NCBI RefSeq assembly: GCF_025962655.1 | Contig: NZ_JAGFPE010000001.1 | Span: forward strand, 930,001-994,000 | DNA length: 64,000 nucleotides | Direction: 5' to 3' | Source: Candidatus Symbiopectobacterium sp. NZEC151 | GTDB lineage: Bacteria; Pseudomonadota; Gammaproteobacteria; Enterobacterales; Enterobacteriaceae | Shown here: positions 58,044 through 64,000 of the stretch, in pieces | Position numbering within the stretch: position 1 is the first letter of the stretch | Layout of the letters: the number at the start of each line of letters is the position of its first letter | Made by a program: the position numbers and the translations under genes | Notes under the pieces: generated by a model | Database searches by the model: none | The model's input: only the letters and a program-made list of their open reading frames with translations | Told to the model about the DNA's origin: nothing

Positions 58044-58158
58044 GATATTGTTATGTCATCGTCAATCACGGTTTGTTTAGCATACTAAACACGCGTGACG
58101 CTGTCATGCAGCTTTTTTACCCAGACAGCACAATTTCACCTTAAGGCGGAGTGATACC

Positions 58159-59247
58159 ATGACCGAAAAGGCGATATCAAACACCACACCACCCCACTAT
58201 TCTGCGGCTGAACGGCGTTTTCACAACGTGCGCCCCAGCGTATACCTGCACATGGGTTGGCGCGAACGCCTTTCGGTACTCAGACGCCTGTTGTTTACTG
58301 CACGATCCCGTATGCCGGAACAGCGTTTGCCCGAAGTCCCGCCGAATTGGCGGGAGTTTCTCAAACCGGACAGTAAAACCCGCGTCATCTGGTTTGGTCA
58401 CTCCAGTCTGTTGCTCAACATGGATGGCGTCACTGTGCTGATCGATCCGGTATTTTCCGCATCCGCAGCCCCCTTTCCTTTTCGCATCAAGCGTTTTCAA
58501 CCGCCGGTGGTCCCGATGGAAGCGTTGCCGTCCATCGATGTGATTGTGTTGTCGCATAATCATTACGATCATCTGGACCGCGTAACCGTTGAGTTTTTCC
58601 GCGATAAGAAAACCCATTTCGTTACCCCGCTCGGTATGGCAAAAACGCTGCAACAATGGGGCATCGCCGCAGAACGCATTACCGAACGGGATTGGTATCA
58701 GGCATACACGTGGAAGACGCTGAGATTAACCGCAACGCCAGCGCGTCATGCCTCCGGGCGCACCCCCTTCGATCATAACCGCGCGCTCTGGTGTTCCTGG
58801 GTGCTACAAAGCCCGCATGAAACCCTGTATTACAGCGGAGATTCGGCCTACGATGACCACTTTACGGCCATCAGAGAACGGTTTGGTCCTATCGATCTCG
58901 CGTTTGTCGAGAATGGTCAATACAACCGGCGCTGGCCCGATTCCCACATGACACCGGAACAAACCCTTCAAGCGGTACTCGATTTGGCACCGCGCACCTT
59001 TGTTCCTATTCACTGGGGCATGTTTACCCTGTCGCTACATCATTGGACAGAGCCGGTACAACGCAGCTACACGCTGGCCGCGCAGAAAGGTATTCAGATG
59101 CTTTGTCCGCGTCTGGGTGAAGTGGTGGACAGTCACTCATCATCGCCCCCACCGTTATGGTGGATGCCCTTTGTGCCCGAGAAAGCGTCGGTCCCCCTCC
59201 CGCCCGCATCACGAGGCACGGCATACTCGGAAAACGACAGCCCATAG
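58159..59247 (+). CDS. Metallo-beta-lactamase-fold hydrolase (NAPE-PLD/UlaG-like)
   Basis: 362 residues. Metal site HxHxDH appears as LSHNHYDHLDRV, with further ligands in PARHASGR, YYSGDSAYDDHF and FVPIHWGMF. IWFGHSSLLLNMDG is typical of the NAPE-PLD-like group. These enzymes cut phosphodiesters or lactones; the bacterial substrate here is unknown. ATG at 58159 with AAGGCGGAG upstream. Confidence 0.86.
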   Translation: MTEKAISNTTPPHYSAAERRFHNVRPSVYLHMGWRERLSVLRRLLFTARSRMPEQRLPEVPPNWREFLKPDSKTRVIWFGHSSLLLNMDGVTVLIDPVFSASAAPFPFRIKRFQPPVVPMEALPSIDVIVLSHNHYDHLDRVTVEFFRDKKTHFVTPLGMAKTLQQWGIAAERITERDWYQAYTWKTLRLTATPARHASGRTPFDHNRALWCSWVLQSPHETLYYSGDSAYDDHFTAIRERFGPIDLAFVENGQYNRRWPDSHMTPEQTLQAVLDLAPRTFVPIHWGMFTLSLHHWTEPVQRSYTLAAQKGIQMLCPRLGEVVDSHSSSPPPLWWMPFVPEKASVPLPPASRGTAYSENDSP

Positions 59248-59422
59248 AAAAAAACCGCCGATACGCGACGCTAAACCCAAGAAACAGCGTTGATAGGTCA
59301 AATATTTGGTGGTTTTGTCGTTTCTTTATCCGTTTGACATTGCCATTTCCGGTTTAAAGTACATTTTATAGTAAACTGATTTGATTTCAGCTTTTAACCC
59401 TCCATTTAATAAGGTCTTTTTC

Positions 59423-60829
59423 TTGGCAAAATCATTACTACGCAGCGGAAGTTTGGCCGATTTTTTTGCGCTGGGCGAAAATGGGCAACCGGTGTATGCA
59501 TCGGCTCTTCAGTTGCGGGAAACTCTACGTTTACGGCGACAACAAGCAATCGCTGACTGCCTGGCCATTCCGCAGCCTAATGAAACGGGCGATCGTCTTG
59601 ATTGGTATGCTCCCGGCGAAGGAAAAGTCACCTCATGGATGGCCGCTAGCGAGGAGGAACGGGAGGCAGCACTGGAGCAGTTGCAAACCTTTCTGACCAC
59701 CGTTGCGGCGCTGAGTGAACGCGCGTTGGCGTCAGACAGTGCGGCGCAGCAACGATTTGGTGCCCTGCTCGCCAAAGCATTCCAATTTCCCGCGGCAAAT
59801 TACGTTTATCTGGTTGATGGCCGCCCCGTCATCACCTTTTGGGGTTTTATTAATCTCGACCAAAAACCTCGAACCGACGCCTTAGCGTGCCTGCGCGAAG
59901 CCTTACCGGTCATCACGGCACAACCGCTGGTCGATCCGATTGCACCGCCCATTGCACAGCCCAACGCTGCCGCCGTCTATGCAGAAACGGCGTCACTACC
60001 GGTTGAGCCAGAAAACGAACCCGACGACGCGCCCAAGGTGGCGATCCCTGCTGTGCCAGCGACGGCACCAGGGAAATCGGCATTGCGTCGCTGGTGGTGG
60101 GTTGCACCGGGCGTGGCACTCGCCGGTGCATTAGTGTGGCAGTTCCGCGCTGGCGTACCGAGTAAACCGATAACTTCAGAACCCGTGGTGGCACATACGC
60201 CAGAAAAACGCGTGCTGCCTGCCACGGAAAAAGTCAAAGAAGCTGAGACCGTTGCACAAAACGCCACACCGATAGCACCACCGCCCGTTGCTGCTGAAAC
60301 GCCGCCAGAAGCCGAAAAGGCGCCCGCCGTTGCGCATCCAGAAACAGCGCCGGTAGTAGCACAGAAACCGGCCCCGGTGCCCAGCGCACCACCGGTTGAA
60401 ACCGTGGTAGCAGAAGCAAAACCGGAAGAAGCCAAGCCGGTAGACAAAAACGCGCTGGTAATGCCATCGTTGGCGGTCAAGCTGGGAAAAACCGATTTCC
60501 TCAACGGCACCTGGCGCGTAACCGCCGATACCAAAACCCCCACGATTGGCAAACCGGCCAGCCTGCGTTATCAACTGAAGGATGGTCAGGGTACGGTGCG
60601 CCTCACGCACGGTGAAGGAGTCAGCTGTCGCGCCAACGTTACTGCCGGATTAATGCAATCGGGCAATCTGATTATCAACAGCCGGGTAAAAGCGCGCTGT
60701 AGTGATGGGTCACGCTATCAAATGCCAGAAATTGTTTGTTCTCAGGGGGCCAGCGGCCCGGCTGAGTGCTCAGGCCGTTATGACGACGACAACCTGATCC
60801 CTTTGACTTTCAAGCGTGAGAGCGAATAA
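59423..60829 (+). CDS. srfA: SrfA, first protein of the SrfABC operon
   Basis: 468 residues from a TTG at 59423, which has AAGG eight bases upstream; the family begins KSLLRSGSLADFFALGENGQPVY. The N-terminal globular part (to about 185) is followed by one membrane helix (WWWVAPGVALAGALVWQF), a long Pro/Ala/Glu-rich linker, and a C-terminal domain (MPSLAVKLGKTDFLNGTWRVT ... CRANVTAGLMQSGNLIINSRV) with several cysteines. Salmonella srfABC was found as an SsrB-regulated virulence operon. The membrane-spanning layout suggests that SrfA anchors the complex. Four bases separate its stop from the srfB ATG. Confidence 0.9.
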   Translation: MAKSLLRSGSLADFFALGENGQPVYASALQLRETLRLRRQQAIADCLAIPQPNETGDRLDWYAPGEGKVTSWMAASEEEREAALEQLQTFLTTVAALSERALASDSAAQQRFGALLAKAFQFPAANYVYLVDGRPVITFWGFINLDQKPRTDALACLREALPVITAQPLVDPIAPPIAQPNAAAVYAETASLPVEPENEPDDAPKVAIPAVPATAPGKSALRRWWWVAPGVALAGALVWQFRAGVPSKPITSEPVVAHTPEKRVLPATEKVKEAETVAQNATPIAPPPVAAETPPEAEKAPAVAHPETAPVVAQKPAPVPSAPPVETVVAEAKPEEAKPVDKNALVMPSLAVKLGKTDFLNGTWRVTADTKTPTIGKPASLRYQLKDGQGTVRLTHGEGVSCRANVTAGLMQSGNLIINSRVKARCSDGSRYQMPEIVCSQGASGPAECSGRYDDDNLIPLTFKRESE

Positions 60830-60833
60830 CCCT

Positions 60834-63821
60834 ATGCTGGCCACGATTACGGACTATAAACAAAAGATCACCCTCATCCAGGACAGCGGTCTGCAATTTT
60901 TGGATTTTGCACTAAAACCGGCTATCGATGCGCAAGGCCCAGGCAAGTTCGTCCGCAAAACGGCAAACGGTCCGCTGTTGCGTCTGATCCTCAATGATGA
61001 GAACGGCAAATATCTCCTGCCTGCGCCGCTGGGGTCTGTACCAGAAGTGGTACGCCCTGAATCCAGCTTTTCGCTGGGCCAATCGCTGCTGCTACTGAGT
61101 AATGTCTGGCTGCCGCTGCCTTTTATGCGCTTCAACCCGCCGCGTACCTTTATCGGTGGCCCGGATAACTGGGCGCGCATGAAAGTCGTTACTCTGCCAA
61201 GGCCGGATCAGGATGGCAACACCCACCGTATTTGCATCGTTTTCGACACCAAAGTCTATCCTGACGGTGAGGATAACGAACTGCTGGCACCGACCGAAAG
61301 CGACATTACCGCCGGATTGAAGTTTACGCTGGCGTACCACAGTGAAGAGTTGGGTGAATTCCTCGATTTAACCTGGGTCGATGGCTGGCTGCGCGAAGTC
61401 TTTACCCAACATGCCACCGCACGTGAACAGCGCAGTGAGGCCGATCAGCGCACCGCGCTGCGTGGTTTTGAGTATCAGGCGCACTACTTGAACCTGCTTG
61501 ATATGCTGGGCAAACAACTGCGGATCCCGGAAATCACTCTGGTTGCCGGCACACGGCAAGAGCCGGACATTTCCGTTGACCTGATTCTCGATGTGGGCAA
61601 CTCGCACACCTGCGGCATTCTGGTCGAAGATCATCCCGAAGCGCACAACGGGCTGAGCCAGAGCTACGAGCTGCAATTGCGCGACATGGAACAGCCTCAT
61701 CAGATCTACAATGAGATGTTTGAAAGCCGCATTGAATTTGCGCACGCGCAGTTTGGCAAGCCCAATTTCTCGCTGGAAAGTGGCCGCGAAGACGCCTTCC
61801 TGTGGCCGTCCATCGTGCGCGTTGGCCGCGAAGCCAGCCGCATGGCGCTGGCGCGTCTTGGCACGGACGGAGCCAGTGGTCTCTCCAGCCCGCGCCGCTA
61901 TCTGTGGGATGAAGAGAGCTACGCCCCCGGCTGGCGCTTCAGCAAAACCGTTGGCAATGCCGCGCTGGAGCCGCACGCCATCGCCGCACCGTTCACGCAT
62001 TTGATCAATGATGACGGTCAGCCGCTGTTTACCGTGCCGTTCGACGATCGTCTTCCAGTGTTTTCTGCACAATACAGCCGCAGCTCGCTGATGTCGTTGA
62101 TGCTGTGCGAACTGCTGGCGCAAGCGTTGAGCCAGATGAACAGCGCGGCGCAGCGCGCGAAAATGATGAATGACAGCGCACCGCGCCGCCTGCGTAACAT
62201 CATTCTGACGCTGCCCTCCGCCATGCCAAAACCTGAGCGCGAAATTTTCCGCCGTCGCATGCAGGAAGCGATTGGTCTGGTCTGGAAAGCGATGGGATGG
62301 CACCCGGCGGATGATGGCTTCAGCACCGAACAAGAGAAAGCGGCCAGCCGCTTTCCCGTGCCTGAGGTGCAAATGGAGTGGGATGAGGCCACCTGCGGCC
62401 AGATGGTCTATCTCTACAACGAAAGTCAGGTCAATTTTGGTGGCAATACCAAAGCCTTTTTCGCCAGTCAGGCGCGACCAGACCGGGTACGCGATGCCGA
62501 TGAGCAGCCGGGACAAACCCTGCGCGTCGCATCGATTGATATCGGCGGTGGCACCACCGATCTCGCCGTAACCCAGTACACGCTGGATGACAGCATCGGC
62601 AGTAACGTCAAAATCAGCCCGTTGTTGATGTTCCGCGAAGGTTTCAAAGTGGCGGGCGACGATATATTGCTGGACATGATCCAGCTCTACGTGCTGCCCG
62701 CACTGCATGCGTCACTGAAAAAAGCCGGGATCGCCACGCCGGACAGCCTGATGGATAAGCTGTTTGGCAACGCAGGCCGAATGGATGGTCAATCTACCCT
62801 GCGCCAGCAGTCCACCCTGCAAATACTGATGCCGATTGGACGCGCGATCCTGGAATCCTATGAAGGGTTCGATCCGCTCGACATGAGCGCCGAACTGGAA
62901 GCCACCTTTGGTGAACTGCTGCCACAGCGACCGACCGGCAAGGTACTGGACTATCTGAACGGCGAAATTCAGCGGGAACAACCGGCGGATGCTGCGGCGT
63001 TTGATATCCTGCACACGCCGCTTATCGTTCGGCTGAGCAAGTTGCACGGCGAGTTCTTGTCCAACCGCATCAGCATCACGCAAAATTTGCGTTCGCTGTG
63101 CGAGGTTGTCGCGCTGTATGATTGCGATGTGTTGCTGCTTACCGGCCGCCCGTCACGTTTCCCCGGCATACAGGCACTGTTCCGTTATCTTCAGCCGTTG
63201 CCCATCAGCCGCATCGTTTCACTGGATGGCTACCACACCAGCGATTGGTATCCGTTCAATAAATTCGGCCGCATCGAGAACCCGAAATCCACCGCGGCTG
63301 TCGGTGCCATGCTGTGCCTGTTGGCACTGGACCTGCGCCTGCCGGGCTTTTATTTCAAAGCGGGTGATTTTGAACCCTACTCCACCATCCGCTATTTCGG
63401 CATGATCGATGCCAATCAGCAGTTAACGCAGGATAACCTCTATTACAGCGACATCGATCTGGACACCGCCGATTTTGAATTGGACAAACGCGGCTACTTC
63501 TCGGTGCGCGGCGGTATTGGGCTCGGTTTCCGTCAGTTGGATAACGAACGCTGGCCAGCCACGCCGCTTTACACCCTGACCATTATCGATCAGCCGCTGG
63601 CCCGCAAGCTTGCGGGTGACAGCGTGTTACATCTGCGTTTGACGGTGGCGCGCGAGGCGGGGCAATCCACGCCGGAACGTTTCGAAATCGCGGATGCCAC
63701 GCTGCAAGATGGCAGCCAGGTTCCTCTTCACTATCTGCGGCTGCGGCTTAATACGCTGGCTGACAGCGCTTCCGGCGCAACACACTACTGGATCGACAGC
63801 GGGAGCGTATTTAGCAAATGA
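60834..63821 (+). CDS. srfB: SrfB, large actin/Hsp70-fold ATPase-like protein
   Basis: 995 residues from the ATG at 60834; a GTG six codons upstream overlaps srfA. Two phosphate-binding signatures of the actin/Hsp70 superfamily are visible: LILDVGNSHTCGILVE near 253 and SIDIGGGTTDLAVTQY near 567. LLLTGRPSRFPGIQALFRYL near 770 resembles the adenosine motif. Family PF07520 (SrfB). The srfC start overlaps the srfB stop (ATGA). A long open frame on the opposite strand is a shadow. Confidence 0.93.
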   Translation: MLATITDYKQKITLIQDSGLQFLDFALKPAIDAQGPGKFVRKTANGPLLRLILNDENGKYLLPAPLGSVPEVVRPESSFSLGQSLLLLSNVWLPLPFMRFNPPRTFIGGPDNWARMKVVTLPRPDQDGNTHRICIVFDTKVYPDGEDNELLAPTESDITAGLKFTLAYHSEELGEFLDLTWVDGWLREVFTQHATAREQRSEADQRTALRGFEYQAHYLNLLDMLGKQLRIPEITLVAGTRQEPDISVDLILDVGNSHTCGILVEDHPEAHNGLSQSYELQLRDMEQPHQIYNEMFESRIEFAHAQFGKPNFSLESGREDAFLWPSIVRVGREASRMALARLGTDGASGLSSPRRYLWDEESYAPGWRFSKTVGNAALEPHAIAAPFTHLINDDGQPLFTVPFDDRLPVFSAQYSRSSLMSLMLCELLAQALSQMNSAAQRAKMMNDSAPRRLRNIILTLPSAMPKPEREIFRRRMQEAIGLVWKAMGWHPADDGFSTEQEKAASRFPVPEVQMEWDEATCGQMVYLYNESQVNFGGNTKAFFASQARPDRVRDADEQPGQTLRVASIDIGGGTTDLAVTQYTLDDSIGSNVKISPLLMFREGFKVAGDDILLDMIQLYVLPALHASLKKAGIATPDSLMDKLFGNAGRMDGQSTLRQQSTLQILMPIGRAILESYEGFDPLDMSAELEATFGELLPQRPTGKVLDYLNGEIQREQPADAAAFDILHTPLIVRLSKLHGEFLSNRISITQNLRSLCEVVALYDCDVLLLTGRPSRFPGIQALFRYLQPLPISRIVSLDGYHTSDWYPFNKFGRIENPKSTAAVGAMLCLLALDLRLPGFYFKAGDFEPYSTIRYFGMIDANQQLTQDNLYYSDIDLDTADFELDKRGYFSVRGGIGLGFRQLDNERWPATPLYTLTIIDQPLARKLAGDSVLHLRLTVAREAGQSTPERFEIADATLQDGSQVPLHYLRLRLNTLADSASGATHYWIDSGSVFSK

Positions 63822-64000
63822 GAGCACTGACGCCAAAACAACTTTCGACCCGGTTAACCACGCAGTTGACTGCCGTATCAGAAGGCATTGAGCAGGCCAT
63901 AGAGTGGGTAGAGACAACCCGCTCCCGCTCGCCGCGTTTGGAGATGGAAGCCGATACGCTGACGATAAAACTTCGTCGTCACCGCAACAAGGCACAACGA
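63818..64000 (+). CDS. srfC: SrfC, start of gene (cut by window end)
   Basis: The ATG at 63818 overlaps the srfB stop (ATGA). The first 61 codons (MRALTPKQLSTRLTTQLTAVSEGIEQAIEWVETT) are open to the window edge. Position and the SrfC-like N-terminus identify it as the third gene of srfABC. The P-loop region expected in SrfC lies outside the window. Confidence 0.85.
   Translation, partial: MRALTPKQLSTRLTTQLTAVSEGIEQAIEWVETTRSRSPRLEMEADTLTIKLRRHRNKAQR

Noticed and set aside
58095-58107. GTGACGCTGTCAT as a matS site
   Set aside because: Last base differs from the consensus; near-match only.
61368-62708. 446-codon open frame opposite srfB
   Set aside because: Long antisense frame in GC-rich coding DNA; composition is shadow-like and srfB is clearly real.

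Overview
The window reads as the replication terminus of a pectinolytic enterobacterial chromosome (Pectobacteriaceae-like: Dickeya, Musicola or Brenneria relatives). The basis is gene content and order: rsxABCD with cnu, tus beside fumC and manA, ynfM/ynfL/mlc/bioD2, ydfG, plus plant-cell-wall genes (a pectin methylesterase lipoprotein under a KdgR box and a KdgM-type porin) and a glucosylglycerate pathway. No species is claimed. I saw no rRNA, tRNA, CRISPR array, intact insertion sequence or prophage.

Layout. 1-4.2 kb: the Rsx/Rnf electron-transport operon (D cut by the window edge, then C, B, A), followed by the Hha-family gene cnu. 4.7-13.1 kb: L-arabinose genes, araBA diverging from araFGH-araC, without araD. 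13.2-14.1 kb: an AT-rich YopJ-family acetyltransferase effector gene. 14.3-25.2 kb: housekeeping genes (ydgJ, a yfeH-like transporter, an acyltransferase, add, an SBF/ACR3-like transporter, ydgA, manA, fumC, tus). 25.4-32.6 kb: an OsmC-like protein, ynfM/ynfL, mlc, bioD2, an unrecognised effector-like membrane protein and ynfB. 32.7-39.4 kb: ydfG, the gpgP-gpgS pair, a chemoreceptor, yjbD and a secreted protein of unknown function. 39.4-48.6 kb: the dif region, ampC, a kdgM porin gene, ddc-dat (1,3-diaminopropane), a small DNA-binding protein and a P-type cation ATPase. 48.9-64 kb: a degenerate OspG/NleH-like kinase effector, pemB, pdxK, hisN, a tqsA-like gene, a yddW-like gene, amiD, two further metabolic or transport genes and srfABC (C cut by the window edge).

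The organising signal is terminus architecture. A dif site (39728-39755) lies between two Ter sites of opposite polarity: 25210-25229 in the tus promoter and 51266-51282 between pemB and pdxK. As oriented, each admits forks into the interval and stops them leaving, so together they form a fork trap of about 26 kb centred near dif. Four exact matS sites (807, 12109, 34344, 56718) mark this as Ter macrodomain. In a hand scan, FtsK-orienting KOPS octamers all point toward dif, 12 on the left arm and 1 on the right. Three effector-like genes are interspersed here: the YopJ-family gene, the OspG-like gene and the membrane protein at 30856. They suggest a type III secretion system elsewhere in the genome and an animal or insect interaction in addition to a plant-associated lifestyle.
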